A stretch of 64,000 nucleotides of DNA from Marinobacterium ramblicola (lineage in GTDB: Bacteria > Pseudomonadota > Gammaproteobacteria > Pseudomonadales > Balneatricaceae). Below, piece after piece: positions 47,976-57,563 of the stretch. The DNA is taken from assembly GCF_019084545.1 (NCBI RefSeq), contig NZ_JAHREP010000010.1, forward strand, positions 93,879-157,878, read 5' to 3'. The notes under the pieces were generated by a model. The model saw only the letters and a program-made list of their open reading frames with translations, searched no databases and had not been told where the DNA came from. Position 1 is the first letter of the stretch, and each line of letters starts with the position of its first letter. The position numbers and the translations under genes were made by a program.

Positions 47976-48785
47976 ATGGATTTCGTTCAGAACCTGAAAT
48001 TGCTGTGCAGTTTTTACAATTCCACGGCCGAAGTGTGCCGCAAGATGGGGGTCAACCGAACGCAGTTCAACAAGTACCTCAGCGGCCAGATTCAGCCATC
48101 CAAAGCCAATTTGAAGATCATCTGTGATTTCTTCGGCGTCGAAGAGTTTGAAATACTGATGCCCCATGAGAAGTTCAGGCAGGAGGTAATGCCTGACCAT
48201 ACGCTGGCCCAGCAGCATCCCGCTCTGCCCACCTATTTCAGCAAGATGATGGAGCTTTACGACCAGTCCAGAATCGGCCTGGGACGCTATGTGGGCTGGT
48301 ACTACGAATATTATTACTCGCTCGGATTCCCAGGGCGGATCTTCTGCTCGCTGATCGAGATCACACCCCGGCAGGACGGCATTGGCTTTTCCCGCTACGA
48401 GCGACTGATCCCGGTGGCAGCGAAGGGACGGAAGGTGACCCACTGCCACTACCGGGGCATTGCGATCAACCTATGTGATCGCATCTTCCTGATGGATTAC
48501 GAAACCCTGACCATCAACGAGATCACCCAAACGGTACTGTTCCCCTCCTACAAGAGCCAACTGACCCGCCTGTTCGGCGTCAAAATCGGCGTATCCTCGA
48601 AAAGCCACCGCGAACCCGCCTGTACCCGGGTGATGTACCAGTTCCTGGGTGAAAGTATCGACTTCAGGAAGCATTTCCGGCACTGCGGTCTTTACCAGCC
48701 GGATGAAGTGGACGCCGATATCAGGGAAGCTATCGATAACCGGCAGGAACGTGACAATCCGCTGTTTATCGCAATCGGGGAATAG
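47976..48785 (+). CDS. XRE-family transcriptional regulator with unknown C-terminal domain
   Basis: This encodes 269 residues from ATG 47976, with AGGAAG upstream. The N-terminal helix-turn-helix is FYNSTAEVCRKMGVNRTQFNKYLSGQIQPSKANLKIICDFFGV. The remaining 200 residues (GLGRYVGWYYEYYYSLGFPGRIFCSLIEI) form an aromatic-rich domain that I do not recognise, perhaps a ligand sensor. It is divergent from the TRAP operon, so regulation of that operon is the simplest idea. A bidirectional terminator follows. Confidence 0.8.
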   Translation: MDFVQNLKLLCSFYNSTAEVCRKMGVNRTQFNKYLSGQIQPSKANLKIICDFFGVEEFEILMPHEKFRQEVMPDHTLAQQHPALPTYFSKMMELYDQSRIGLGRYVGWYYEYYYSLGFPGRIFCSLIEITPRQDGIGFSRYERLIPVAAKGRKVTHCHYRGIAINLCDRIFLMDYETLTINEITQTVLFPSYKSQLTRLFGVKIGVSSKSHREPACTRVMYQFLGESIDFRKHFRHCGLYQPDEVDADIREAIDNRQERDNPLFIAIGE

Positions 48786-48866
48786 TGTTTATCGGCAACG
48801 CGAATGCTGCGTTGCGGAAACGCTTCCAAGTTAAAACCGCCTTTCCCGTAAAGGCTCGGTGAAACT

Positions 48867-48897
48867 AAAAAGCCGCCGGAACTACCCGACGGCTTTT
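48867..48897. terminator. Bidirectional terminator
   Basis: AAAAAGCCG (48867-48875) pairs with CGGCTTTT (48890-48897), with A and T runs on both sides. It lies between the convergent XRE regulator and uraH genes. Confidence 0.8.
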
Positions 48898-48932
48898 CCA
48901 ATTGAACGCATCTGCCTAATCGACCGGGCCGA

Positions 48933-49289
48933 TCAGCTACCCCGATAGGTCGAATAGCTGTACGGCGAGATCAGCAGCGGCACATGGTAGTGCTCTGCCT
49001 CGTCAGCGATGCCGAAGCGCAGCACCACGTTATCCAGAAACGCCGGTTCCGGCAGTTCGACACCGCGACGGCGGTAGTAATCGCCGACGCTGAATTCCAG
49101 CTCATACACGCCCTTCTGAAAATCCTCACCCTCCAGCACCGGCTGGTCGCAGCGTCCGTCGTCGTTGGTCAGTGTGCGCTTGATCAGCTCACGGCTCTGA
49201 TCGCTGCCGATACGGTAGAGCGCAACCGGTATATCCTGGCCGGGACAGCCATGAGCGGAATCCAGCACATGCGTAGTCAAGTAACCCAT
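48933..49289 (-). CDS. uraH: 5-hydroxyisourate hydrolase
   Basis: This encodes 118 residues, typical for HIU hydrolase. The N-terminal LTTHVLDSAHGCPG and the C-terminal YHVPLLISPYSYSTYRGS, ending in the diagnostic YRGS, are transthyretin-related-protein signatures. The catalytic His and Arg lie in THVLD, HYHVP and YRGS. It converts 5-hydroxyisourate, made from urate by PuuD, to OHCU. The gene is divergent from puuE, and both face a 348-bp region with two regulator sites. Confidence 0.93.
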   Translation of the reverse strand: MGYLTTHVLDSAHGCPGQDIPVALYRIGSDQSRELIKRTLTNDDGRCDQPVLEGEDFQKGVYELEFSVGDYYRRRGVELPEPAFLDNVVLRFGIADEAEHYHVPLLISPYSYSTYRGS

Positions 49290-49402
49290 AGATCACTATT
49301 CCTCTGTTTCTTCTTCTGTTCAGCCAGGACTGCCCAAGCACCCTCCAGCCAGTTCGCCTCACTATAGAACAACCAACACAAAAAGAACAACAATAACTAA
49401 TT

Positions 49403-49564
49403 ATTGTATACACTTTTAGATATCACCTTGTGAAAACAGCGATGCACAGCGTTTCTACAGTGTTATAGTGGAGAAAACCGGCATCCTCGCCTATCTATTC
49501 AGGTAGTTTTTTGACCCAGCAGACAGCTGTACGCTTGCAAAAACCAAAATTCATTGTATACAAT
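49403..49564. promoter_or_regulatory. Two purine-regulon operator sites between uraH and puuE
   Basis: ATTGTATACAC (49403-49413) lies upstream of uraH and a perfect 12-bp palindrome ATTGTATACAAT (49553-49564) lies upstream of puuE. These are the best copies of the shared motif. The rest of 49290-49637 is non-coding and AT-rich; I see nothing else in it. Confidence 0.6.
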
Positions 49565-49637
49565 CATTGCATACCAGTTTCGATTCCAACTACACTACTG
49601 GAATCACGCCACCTCTACGAATAAAAGGAGTCGAGCC

Positions 49638-50561
49638 GTGAGTAACGACTATCCACGCGACCTGATCGGATACGGCCAGAACCCGCCGCACCCCCAGTGG
49701 CCGGGCCAGGCCCGTATTGCTGTCTCTTTTGTCCTGAACTACGAAGAGGGCGGCGAGCGCTGCATCCTCCACGGCGATAAAGAGTCGGAAGCCTTTCTTT
49801 CCGAGATGCCCGGCGCCCAAGCGCTGCAGGGTGTGCGCCACATGAGCATGGAGTCCTGCTATGAGTACGGCAGCCGCGCCGGTGTCTGGCGCCTGCTGCG
49901 CCTGTTCAAGAAGCATGATATCCCGCTGACTATCTTTGCCGTCGCCATGGCGGTTGAGCGTCACCCCGAAGTCGCCAGGGCGATGGTCGAAGCCGGCCAC
50001 GAGATCTGCAGCCACGGCTACCGCTGGATCGACTATCAGTACACTGACGAGTCGGAAGAGCGCGATCATCTGATCCGCGCCATCGAGATCATCGAGCGCG
50101 TGACCGGCGAGCGCCCGCTGGGCTGGTACACCGGCCGCACCGGCCCCAACACCCGTAATCTGGTGATGGAGGAAGGCGGCTTCATGTACGACTCCGACGC
50201 CTATGACGACGACCTGCCCTACTGGGTCGACAACAGCGGCAAGGGCCACCTGGTGATCCCCTACACCCTCGATGTCAACGACATGCGTTTTGCCACCGCG
50301 CAGGGCTTCAACAGCGGCGAGCAGTTCTACCAGTACCTGAAGGACAGCTTCGACACCCTGTATGCCGAAGGCGCGGAAGCACCGAAGATGATGTCGATCG
50401 GTCTGCACTGCCGTCTGGTCGGTCGTCCGGGCCGTATCGCCGCGCTGGAGCGTTTCCTCGAGTACGCCCGCAGCCACGAGCAGGTCTGGTTCTGCCGCCG
50501 CATCGAGATCGCCAAGCACTGGCACGAACACCACCCCTACAACCCGGAGAGCGGTATATGA
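49638..50561 (+). CDS. puuE: Cofactor-independent allantoinase PuuE (polysaccharide-deacetylase fold)
   Basis: This encodes 307 residues from GTG 49638, with AAGGAG 7 bases upstream; the longer frame from 49554 would run through the palindromic operator. The segments VSFVLNYEEGGERCIL, ESCYEYGSRAGVWRLLRLFKKH, EICSHGYRWIDY and SIGLHCRLVGRPGR are typical of PuuE. It hydrolyses allantoin to allantoate without a metal requirement. It is the first gene of a puuE-uraD-alc-allA-puuD run, and the uraD gene overlaps its stop by 4 bases. Confidence 0.93.
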   Translation: MSNDYPRDLIGYGQNPPHPQWPGQARIAVSFVLNYEEGGERCILHGDKESEAFLSEMPGAQALQGVRHMSMESCYEYGSRAGVWRLLRLFKKHDIPLTIFAVAMAVERHPEVARAMVEAGHEICSHGYRWIDYQYTDESEERDHLIRAIEIIERVTGERPLGWYTGRTGPNTRNLVMEEGGFMYDSDAYDDDLPYWVDNSGKGHLVIPYTLDVNDMRFATAQGFNSGEQFYQYLKDSFDTLYAEGAEAPKMMSIGLHCRLVGRPGRIAALERFLEYARSHEQVWFCRRIEIAKHWHEHHPYNPESGI

Positions 50562-51091
50562 GCGACGCGAAGTTTCAGAGCTGCACCCCCAGCCAGATGA
50601 GCCGAGAGCAGTTTGTCAGCCAGTTCGGCGATATCTACGAGCACTCCGCCTGGGTCGCCGAGCAGGCCTATGACCAGGCGTTCGCTGAGGGCGCGGCCGA
50701 AGAGATCGACCGGATCGACACGCTGCAGCAGCGCATGGCCGGCATCCTGCTGCGTGCCGACCAGCAGGCGCAGCTCGACCTGATCAACGCGCACCCGGAT
50801 TTGGCCGGCAAAGCCGCCATCGCCGGTGAGCTGACCGCCTCCTCCACCGCAGAGCAGGCGGGTGCCGGTATCAGTGAGTGCACCGCCGAAGAGTTTGCCC
50901 GCTTTACCGAGCTGAACAACGCCTACAAAGCCAAGTTCGGTTTCCCGTTCATCATGGCGGTCAAGGGCAGCAACCGGCACCAGATCCTGGCCTCATTCGA
51001 AGAGCGCATTCATAACACGCCAGAGCAGGAGTTCGACCGCGCACTGCAGGAGATCAACAAGATCGCCCGCTTCCGTTTGGAAGTGATGTAG
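50558..51091 (+). CDS. uraD: OHCU decarboxylase
   Basis: This encodes 177 residues. AHPDLAGKAA-like sequence (NAHPDLAGKAAIAGELT), the motif FARFTELNNAYKAKFGFPFIMAVKG and RNTPEQEFDRAL-type sequence (IHNTPEQEFDRALQEINKIARFRL) are characteristic of UraD. It converts OHCU to S-allantoin, keeping stereochemistry. Start ATG 50558 overlaps the puuE stop. The gene sits between allantoinase and allantoicase, consistent with one pathway transcript. Confidence 0.93.
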   Translation: MSDAKFQSCTPSQMSREQFVSQFGDIYEHSAWVAEQAYDQAFAEGAAEEIDRIDTLQQRMAGILLRADQQAQLDLINAHPDLAGKAAIAGELTASSTAEQAGAGISECTAEEFARFTELNNAYKAKFGFPFIMAVKGSNRHQILASFEERIHNTPEQEFDRALQEINKIARFRLEVM

Positions 51092-51164
51092 TGCTTGCAG
51101 CAGTTCTGTCTGGATACCCCATAAACCGTATTGGCGAATTAAGCGCCAGGTAAGGTAGAAAATA

Positions 51165-52154
51165 ATGAGCAACCCAACATTCCTGAAATATATCAACCTG
51201 GCCGATGCCCGCCTCGGCACCCAGTCGATCTTCGTCACCGACGACTGGTTCGCCGCCGTGGACCGCATGCTGCAGCCCGAAGCGCCGGTGTGGAAAGAGG
51301 GCGTATTCGACGACAACGGCAAGTGGATGGACGGCTGGGAGTCACGCCGCAAGCGTTTCGAAGGCTATGACTACACCATCATCCGCCTCGGTGTGCCCGG
51401 CGTGATCAAGGGCGTCGATATCGACACCTCCTTCTTCACCGGTAACTTCCCGCCGTCGGCCTCGCTGGAGGTCTGCTACAGCCCGGACGGCGACCCGGCC
51501 GACAACGCCGAGTGGACCGAACTGCTCGGCGCCGTCAGCCTGAAGGGCGACAGCCACCACCTGCACGCCATCGACGATGACCGTCCCTGGACCCACATCC
51601 GCTTCAACATCTACCCGGACGGCGGTGTCGCGCGCCTGCGCGTGTACGGCGTCCCCTACCTGGACTGGTCCAAGGTCGGCAGCGAACAGGAGATCGACCT
51701 GGCCGCATCGCTCAACGGCGGTCGCGCCCTCGCCTGCAGCGACGAGCACTTCGGCAAGAAGGGCAACATTCTGAACCCGGGCCGTGCCGTCAACATGGGC
51801 GATGGCTGGGAAACCGCCCGTCGCCGTACCCCCGGCAACGACTGGGTGATCGTCGCCCTGGGCCATCCGGGTGAGGTCAGCCGCATCGTCGTCGACACCC
51901 TGCACTTCAAGGGCAACTACCCGGACAGCTGCTCGATCCAGGCGGCCTACGTCAAGGGCGGCACCGACGAGCAGATCGAGACCCAGAGCCTGTTCTGGAA
52001 AGAGCTGCTGCCGGCGCAGAAGCTGGAGATGCACCAGGAGCATGAGTTCACCGAGCAGATCAACAGCATCGGCCCGATTACTCACGTGCGTCTCAACATC
52101 TTCCCGGACGGCGGCGTCAGCCGACTGCGTCTGTTCGGCAAGGTTACCGACTGA
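51165..52154 (+). CDS. alc: Allantoicase
   Basis: This encodes 329 residues, the usual length. It consists of two homologous beta-sandwich repeats of about 155 residues each: [42 protein letters not shown] in the first and [41 protein letters not shown] in the second. [20 protein letters not shown] and [20 protein letters not shown] repeat as well. It splits allantoate into ureidoglycolate and urea. The start ATG 51165 follows AGGTAGAAAATA. Confidence 0.95.
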   Translation: MSNPTFLKYINLADARLGTQSIFVTDDWFAAVDRMLQPEAPVWKEGVFDDNGKWMDGWESRRKRFEGYDYTIIRLGVPGVIKGVDIDTSFFTGNFPPSASLEVCYSPDGDPADNAEWTELLGAVSLKGDSHHLHAIDDDRPWTHIRFNIYPDGGVARLRVYGVPYLDWSKVGSEQEIDLAASLNGGRALACSDEHFGKKGNILNPGRAVNMGDGWETARRRTPGNDWVIVALGHPGEVSRIVVDTLHFKGNYPDSCSIQAAYVKGGTDEQIETQSLFWKELLPAQKLEMHQEHEFTEQINSIGPITHVRLNIFPDGGVSRLRLFGKVTD

Positions 52155-52166
52155 GCGGAGCCCGAC

Positions 52167-52667
52167 ATGTTGATCATTCGACCGGAACCCCTGACCGCCG
52201 AGGCGTTTGCCCCCTTCGGCGATGTGATCGAGACCCGCGATCGTGATTTCTTCATGATCAACAACGGCTCGACCCAGCGCTTTCACCGCCTCGCTAGCGT
52301 GATGCTCGGCAAGGCAGGAGACCGCGGCATCATCAGCATCTTCAGGGCCAAGCATACGCCGATGCCGCTGCGGGTGCGGATGCTGGAGCGCCACCCGCTG
52401 GGCAGCCAGGCGTTTATTCCGCTGAAGCAGAATCCGTTCCTGGTGCTGGTCGCGCCGGCGGGTGACGAGCCGGATCCAGCCTCGATCCGGGCGTTCATCA
52501 CCGACGGCAGCCAGGGGGTCAACTACCACAGCGGCGTCTGGCACCACCCGGTGCTCACCTGCGTGGAGGAGGATGACCTCCTGGTCGTCGACCGTGAGGG
52601 CGAAGGCAACAACTGCGACGAATACTTTTTCGATAACGAAACCGAGATCCTGCTGCAGACCCCGTAA
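52167..52667 (+). CDS. allA: Ureidoglycolate lyase
   Basis: This encodes 166 residues. EPLTAEAFAPFGDVIETR at the N-terminus, MLERHPLGSQAFIPL in the middle and GVNYHSGVWHHPV near the C-terminus (His residues of the cupin active site) are AllA hallmarks. It cleaves ureidoglycolate to glyoxylate and urea, the last ureide step here. It starts 12 bases after alc. The urea and glyoxylate products need further genes not in this window, apart from a urea channel at 25114. Confidence 0.94.
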   Translation: MLIIRPEPLTAEAFAPFGDVIETRDRDFFMINNGSTQRFHRLASVMLGKAGDRGIISIFRAKHTPMPLRVRMLERHPLGSQAFIPLKQNPFLVLVAPAGDEPDPASIRAFITDGSQGVNYHSGVWHHPVLTCVEEDDLLVVDREGEGNNCDEYFFDNETEILLQTP

Positions 52668-52784
52668 GGCTTAGGCGTGACACCACGCCCGCAAATCTAA
52701 GGCGCGTCGTAGGACTACATCCATAAAAATAAGTGTTGGCCTCAGGCAAGATCGCCAAGGCCAACCCAATATGAGGAGTAGACA

Positions 52785-53963
52785 ATGGATCCCCATATCA
52801 CTGAATGGCTCAACCTGGCCGTGCGCTGGGTACACATGATTACCGGTATCGCCTGGATTGGCGCATCGTTCTATTTTGTCTGGCTGGAAAACCACCTGGA
52901 CCGCCGCAATCCACGCGAGGGCCTGTCCGGTGACCTCTGGGCCATTCATGGCGGTGGTATCTACCATCTGGAGAAGTACAAGCTGGCGCCGCCGAAGATG
53001 CCGGAGACGCTGCACTGGTTCAAGTGGGAGGCCTACGCCACCTTCCTGTCCGGCTTCGTGCTGCTGGCGGTGGTCTACTACCTCAACGCCCAGCTCTACC
53101 TGATCGCACCGGGTTCTGACCTCAGCTCTGCTGCCGCCATCGCCATCGGCGTGGGCAGCCTGGTGGTCGGCTGGCTGGTCTACACCGGTCTATGCGACTC
53201 GCCGCTGGGCAAGACCCCTGCGCTTTTGGGCGTGGTACTGTTCGCCCTGCTGGTGCTCGCCGCCTGGGGCCTGTCGCAGGTGTTCAGCGGTCGCGGTGCG
53301 TTTATCCACGTCGGCGCCATCATCGGTACCATCATGGTCGGTAACGTGTTCCGCGTGATCATGCCCGCCCAGCGTGCGCTGGTGAAAGCGATCGAAGAGG
53401 GCCGCGAACCGGATCCGGTCCTGCCGGCGAAGGGTCTGCTGCGCTCACGCCACAACAACTACTTCACGCTGCCGGTGCTGTTCATCATGATCAGCAACCA
53501 CTTCCCCAGCACCTACGGCTATGAATACAACTGGGCCGTGCTGGCGGGTCTCGCGGCACTGAGCGTACTGGTACGCCACTACTTCAACACCCGCCACGAG
53601 AGCCAGAAATTTGCCTGGACCCTGCCCGCAGCGGCACTGGGCATGGTCACCCTGGCCTTCGTCGTCGCCCCGCAAAAGGCGGTACAGAGCGAGCATCAGC
53701 AGGTGAGTTTTGCGCAGGTAAACCAGGTGATCAGCGAACGCTGCACCGTGTGTCACTCCTCCAGCCCGAGCTATGCCGGTTTCAGCACCGCGCCGGCGGG
53801 TGTGATGTTTGACGATCCGCAACAGATCAAGACCCAGGCACCGAAGATTCTGGCCCAGGCGATCACCACCCAGAGCATGCCGCTGGGCAACATCACCCAG
53901 ATGACCCAGGCCGAACGAGACCTGGTCGGACTGTGGATCGCCAACGGCGCCAGTATCGACTGA
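52785..53963 (+). CDS. puuD: Membrane urate hydroxylase PuuD with C-terminal cytochrome c domain
   Basis: This encodes 392 residues. The N-terminal part has about eight or nine membrane helices (RWVHMITGIAWIGASFYFVWLENHLD, WKWEAYATFLSGFVLL-type). A periplasmic cytochrome c domain follows, with the heme-attachment motif CTVCH near residue 323 and a Met ligand in SMPLGNITQM. PuuD replaces soluble uricase: it hydroxylates urate to 5-hydroxyisourate and passes electrons toward the respiratory chain. It follows allA by 117 bases and ends in a strong terminator. Confidence 0.93.
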   Translation: MDPHITEWLNLAVRWVHMITGIAWIGASFYFVWLENHLDRRNPREGLSGDLWAIHGGGIYHLEKYKLAPPKMPETLHWFKWEAYATFLSGFVLLAVVYYLNAQLYLIAPGSDLSSAAAIAIGVGSLVVGWLVYTGLCDSPLGKTPALLGVVLFALLVLAAWGLSQVFSGRGAFIHVGAIIGTIMVGNVFRVIMPAQRALVKAIEEGREPDPVLPAKGLLRSRHNNYFTLPVLFIMISNHFPSTYGYEYNWAVLAGLAALSVLVRHYFNTRHESQKFAWTLPAAALGMVTLAFVVAPQKAVQSEHQQVSFAQVNQVISERCTVCHSSSPSYAGFSTAPAGVMFDDPQQIKTQAPKILAQAITTQSMPLGNITQMTQAERDLVGLWIANGASID

Positions 53964-53979
53964 CCCCTTCCCTGAATTA

Positions 53980-54008
53980 GCCCTGCCGTTCCCGCAGGGC
54001 TTTTTTTT
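53980..54008 (+). terminator. Intrinsic terminator after puuD
   Basis: GCCCTGC (53980-53986) pairs with GCAGGGC (53994-54000), followed by T8. Confidence 0.9.
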
Positions 54009-54057
54009 CCGTTCATCCTGGATCAGCGGCCGAGTGCTTTGCGTTGAGGGATAGCGA

Positions 54058-54534
54058 TCATCCACCCTCCGCCAATACCGGCAAGCGGGTCGACGACTTG
54101 ATCTCCCGCAGCGACAGATTGGAGCGGATCGCCGAGACGCCGGGCAGCTTTCGCAGAACCTGTTCGACGAACCGGCTGTAGTCATCCAGATCTCGTGCAA
54201 CCACCTGCAGCAGGAAGTCGGCTTCCCCCGTGGTGTTGTGGCAGGCCAGGACATTGTCGGAGTGACGGATAATATCTTCGAAGGCTCTGGTGGTGTGTTC
54301 GTCATGCTCGACGCAGCTCAGCTGCACAAACGCCATCACGCCGAACCCCAGCTTTCGACGGTCCAGGTTGGCCTGATAGCTTTCGATGTAGCCCTCCTCC
54401 TCCAGTCGCTTGAGCCGCCGCCAGCAGGGCGTTTCGCTCAATGACAGCTCGGTCGCCAGCTTGGCGTTTGTCAGGCGTCCATCCCGTTGCAGACGCGCCA
54501 AAATACCAACATCCACCCTATCCAGTTTACCCAT
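54058..54534 (-). CDS. Lrp/AsnC-family transcriptional regulator
   Basis: This encodes 158 residues from ATG 54534, with a GGAAAGAG-type ribosome-binding site; the longer frame to 54678 is rejected because the upstream residues are not Lrp-like. The helix-turn-helix (LDRVDVGILARLQRDGRLTNAKLATELSLSETPCWRRLKRLEEEGYI) is followed by a RAM/ASNC effector domain with TTGEADFLLQVVARDLDDYSRFVEQVLRKLPGV. It is divergent from the alcohol-dehydrogenase-like gene, 150 bases away. The target and effector, likely an amino acid, are not visible. Confidence 0.9.
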   Translation of the reverse strand: MGKLDRVDVGILARLQRDGRLTNAKLATELSLSETPCWRRLKRLEEEGYIESYQANLDRRKLGFGVMAFVQLSCVEHDEHTTRAFEDIIRHSDNVLACHNTTGEADFLLQVVARDLDDYSRFVEQVLRKLPGVSAIRSNLSLREIKSSTRLPVLAEGG

Positions 54535-54684
54535 TGGCATACTCTTTCCAATATTCAAATCTATATGAAAGATTATTTCTGATTTCGGCCTGCCGCAACC
54601 GGAAAAAGGCAAGGTAATTTCGCCCCCGGCCGGTACCATGGTGCTCAACATCGGTTCTTCGCCAATCCCGGAGGTCACACCACC

Positions 54685-55725
54685 ATGAAAGCCGTCGTTT
54701 ACGAAAGCTTTGCCACCCTCCCCACCCTAATGAACCTGCCTGATCCGTCGCCGGAGGTGCACGGCGTGATCGTCAAAGTGATGGCCACAGGTGTATGTCG
54801 CAGCGATTGGCACGGCTGGATGGGGCATGATCCGGATATACAGCTGCCCCACGTTCCCGGCCATGAGTTTGCCGGCATCGTGTCATCCGTCGGCCGCGAT
54901 GTGCGCCGGTTCAAGGTCGGCAATCGGGTCACAGTCCCCTTCGTCAGTGGCTGCGGTAGCTGCCCGGAGTGCCACTCCGGCAACCATCAGGTGTGCGGTA
55001 GCCAAACCCAACCGGGCTTCACCCATTGGGGGTCGTTTGCCGAGTACGTTGCAGTGCATCAAGCAGACGTGAACCTGGTCGCACTGCCCGAAGAGCTGGA
55101 CTACGCCACCGCCGCCAGCCTTGGCTGTCGCTTCGCGACCTCATTCCGTGCAGTGGTCGACCAGGGCCAGGCGTCGGCCGGTCAGTGGCTGGCCGTCCAC
55201 GGTTGCGGCGGCGTCGGGCTGTCCGCGGTGATGATTGCGAGTGCAATCGGCGCCAACGTGATTGCGATCGACATCTCCGATGAAAAACTGGAACTGGCGC
55301 GGGCGCTGGGCGCGGTCGCGACGATCAATGCCGGGACGGTGCCGAACGTCGCCGAAGCAGTAGCGGAGATCACCCGGGGCGGTGTTCATGTCTCGCTGGA
55401 TGCCCTGGGGCATCCGACCACCTGCGTCAACTCCATCAGGAGCCTCAGAAAACGGGGCAAACATATTCAAGTCGGGTTGCTGCTTGCCGATCATGCCAAC
55501 CCCGCCATACCGATGGATAGAGTGATCGGCCAGGAGCTGGAGATCATCGGCAGCCACGGCATGCAGGCGTACCGTTACGACGCGATGCTGGCGATGATGC
55601 AGTCGGGTAAACTGCAGCCGCAAAAGCTGCTGGGGCGCACGATTACCCTTGAGCAATCCATCGAAGCGCTGACCACGATGGACCGGTCGAACCAGGTTGG
55701 CGTGACGGTCGTCACCGAGTTCTAA
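54685..55725 (+). CDS. Zinc-dependent alcohol dehydrogenase (MDR family)
   Basis: This encodes 346 residues. The catalytic zinc ligands are Cys in [10 protein letters not shown] and the His-Glu of GHEF. The structural zinc Cys cluster is [17 protein letters not shown]. The Rossmann motif [13 protein letters not shown] and the later [19 protein letters not shown] follow. It is an NAD(P)-dependent oxidoreductase acting on alcohols or aldehydes. The likely divergent Lrp-type gene may regulate it. The substrate cannot be assigned. Confidence 0.9.
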   Translation: MKAVVYESFATLPTLMNLPDPSPEVHGVIVKVMATGVCRSDWHGWMGHDPDIQLPHVPGHEFAGIVSSVGRDVRRFKVGNRVTVPFVSGCGSCPECHSGNHQVCGSQTQPGFTHWGSFAEYVAVHQADVNLVALPEELDYATAASLGCRFATSFRAVVDQGQASAGQWLAVHGCGGVGLSAVMIASAIGANVIAIDISDEKLELARALGAVATINAGTVPNVAEAVAEITRGGVHVSLDALGHPTTCVNSIRSLRKRGKHIQVGLLLADHANPAIPMDRVIGQELEIIGSHGMQAYRYDAMLAMMQSGKLQPQKLLGRTITLEQSIEALTTMDRSNQVGVTVVTEF

Positions 55726-55910
55726 CCCCCCTCCCGATAACGGCGGCAGTCTCCCTGTCGCCGTCACTTGCCCGACTCGCCAGCCTGTTCCACTCTATTC
55801 ACGCCGGCCCTGGCTGTTATTCCATAACGCCAACTTGAGGCGGGATTTCCTCGGGTGGTACCATTGCCACATCTTAACTCCGCGGTCAAAAACAGGAGTC
55901 TGCGAAATCG

Positions 55911-56540
55911 ATGTCCAGAATCAGGGAGCACAACCGGGAGCTGATTATCCAGGCTGCCAGTGAAATCTTTGCCGACCAGGGCTATGCCGCCACCAAGATC
56001 ATCGAGATCGCCAACCGCGCCGGCCTGCCCAAGCCCAACGTCTACTACTACTTCAAGAGCAAAGAGAACCTGTACCGTAGCGTCATCGAGAGCGTGATCG
56101 ACCCCCTGCTACAGGCCGCACAACCCTTCTACGAGGATGACGACCCGGCCACCGTGCTGGAGCAGTACATCATCGCCAAGATCAAGGTGTCCCAGCAGCA
56201 CCCCCACGCCTCCAAGGTGTTCGCCAGCGAGATCATGCACGGCGCCCCCCACCTGCCGGAGGATATCGCCGACAAGATGATGGAGCAGACCATCCAGAGC
56301 AGTAACAAGATTCAGTCCTGGGTCGATCGCGGCCTGATGGACAGGGTCGATCCCCACCACCTGCTGTTCACCATCTGGGCCGCCACCCAGACCTACGCCG
56401 ACTTCGACTGGCAGATCTCCCGCGTCACCGGCAAGGACAAGCTGTCACAGAGCGATTACGACACCGCCGCGCAGCAGCTGACTCAGCTGATACTGAAGGG
56501 CTGTGGAGTGCAGACTTCGAAAGCGGCGAAAGCCGGTTAA
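55911..56540 (+). CDS. RutR-like TetR-family regulator
   Basis: This encodes 209 residues. The TetR helix-turn-helix (HNRELIIQAASEIFADQGYAATKIIEIANRAGLPKPNVYYYFKSKENLYRSVI) is followed by a RutR/YcdC-type C-terminal domain: IKVSQQHPHASKVFASEIMHGAP and LFTIWAATQTYADFDWQI line up with RutR. RutR in E. coli binds uracil and controls pyrimidine and purine catabolism, so a role in nucleobase use here is plausible. It stands alone, with no rut genes in the window. The AT-rich island begins right after it. Confidence 0.85.
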   Translation: MSRIREHNRELIIQAASEIFADQGYAATKIIEIANRAGLPKPNVYYYFKSKENLYRSVIESVIDPLLQAAQPFYEDDDPATVLEQYIIAKIKVSQQHPHASKVFASEIMHGAPHLPEDIADKMMEQTIQSSNKIQSWVDRGLMDRVDPHHLLFTIWAATQTYADFDWQISRVTGKDKLSQSDYDTAAQQLTQLILKGCGVQTSKAAKAG

Positions 56541-57068
56541 CTACAGAAAAGATCCACCTCAATCAGCCTTTTGAATCTTGTGCCTTTGGCCAAAGCGTAG
56601 CAAACTGTCTTAAACGTCAGACAGGCAGTAGACGTAGCGCTAGCTCGCACAGGATCCAAAGGGACTGATTGATGGATGTATTCACCTCAATTCGGCCGTT
56701 AGCGGCTAATTCAAGTCTTTCCGATAGATCTTTTAATTGGCGGCTGGCTGATTACGTGGCGTCATGCCTGTATCAGCCCCCTTTTCAGCGGGATTGTGGT
56801 GGAAAAAATACACTTTTAGGATACGCTTTTAATTCTGACCACAAAATTATTATTGAGAATCAATCGATTACGAATATATTATAATTATTACTAGGTACTA
56901 CAGGGGTTTACCCTCTGATATTTATTAACCCGGCGGCAGCTCTTGTCGGCCGCAGGCTCAGCATTCACAAGGCCTGTAGCGATGATCATACGACCTGAAT
57001 TATCGCCGGTTTAATATTATGAGACCGAAAGGACAAATTAACAGGCTGTTATACAAAATAATTGAATT
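56541..57068. other. Non-coding boundary of the AT-rich island
   Basis: This 528-bp stretch separates RutR-like regulator from the island's first gene. A 71-codon open frame (56669-56884) has no ribosome-binding site and no recognisable features, so I do not call it. AT content rises from about 56,800. TAACAG-G-CTGTTA (57041-57053) is a small palindrome before the first gene. Confidence 0.5.
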
Positions 57069-57497
57069 ATGGCAGATAAATATAATAAATACAGAGAACT
57101 TATTTCTCGAATCGACTTAGCTATTGAAGGCGGCTTTTATCTTGAAGCCACATGGATTGCATATTCAATATTAGAAGATAGATTAGTGTCGGCACTTAAA
57201 GAGTCAGGTGGGGGACCACCAATAAGAATGCTTGGTCCTAAAATCGGAGAAATAAAATACAGGCATACAAACTCACTTAAAATGCGACAGGCATTCTTTG
57301 GCGACATGATTCAACGCTTAAGTAATTGGAAAGATAAACGAAACGATCTTATGCATGCTTTAGCTGACGAGAGATTGGATGTTCCTTCGATAGATGCGGA
57401 ATCAAAATCTGTAGCTTTAGAAGGTCGAGGGTTAGCAAGAGAATTTAGTGCTGCATGCAAGAGGTTCAAGAAATTAAATGCTAAAGCAAGCATATAA
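57069..57497 (+). CDS. Small HEPN-like protein of unknown function
   Basis: This encodes 142 residues, mostly helical and highly charged. Residues 91-96 read RNDLMH, an R-X4-H motif at the place in a helical bundle where HEPN RNases carry their catalytic Arg and His. The N-terminal part (ISRIDLAIEGGFYLEATWIAYSILEDRLV) resembles the first helices of HEPN-type proteins. I cannot confirm the family without a profile search. It is AT-rich and sits just upstream of the ATPase/DUF4435 pair, separated by an inverted-repeat element, so it may be an island cargo gene. Confidence 0.55.
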   Translation: MADKYNKYRELISRIDLAIEGGFYLEATWIAYSILEDRLVSALKESGGGPPIRMLGPKIGEIKYRHTNSLKMRQAFFGDMIQRLSNWKDKRNDLMHALADERLDVPSIDAESKSVALEGRGLAREFSAACKRFKKLNAKASI

Positions 57498-57563
57498 CAG
57501 TCTCATACACACGATTAATTTTCTCTGCTGCGCGCCACATATTACCGGTGATATGAGGTGTTA
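57495..57563 (+). repeat. Imperfect long inverted repeat, attC-like
   Basis: TAACA and TCATACAC on the left pair with GTG-a-TATGA and TGTTA on the right, leaving unpaired GTC/GG and one bulged A. The element starts in the stop codon of the HEPN-like gene. Bulged arms with TAAC and GTTA ends resemble integron attC sites, but the RRRY consensus is imperfect and no integrase is present. Confidence 0.35.

Noticed and set aside
51342..52547. 401-codon minus-strand frame opposite alc and allA
   Set aside because: Antisense to two clearly functional ureide genes; no ribosome-binding site or domain.
56669..56884. 71-codon frame in the island boundary region
   Set aside because: No ribosome-binding site, ordinary composition, no signal peptide or motif; treated as non-coding.
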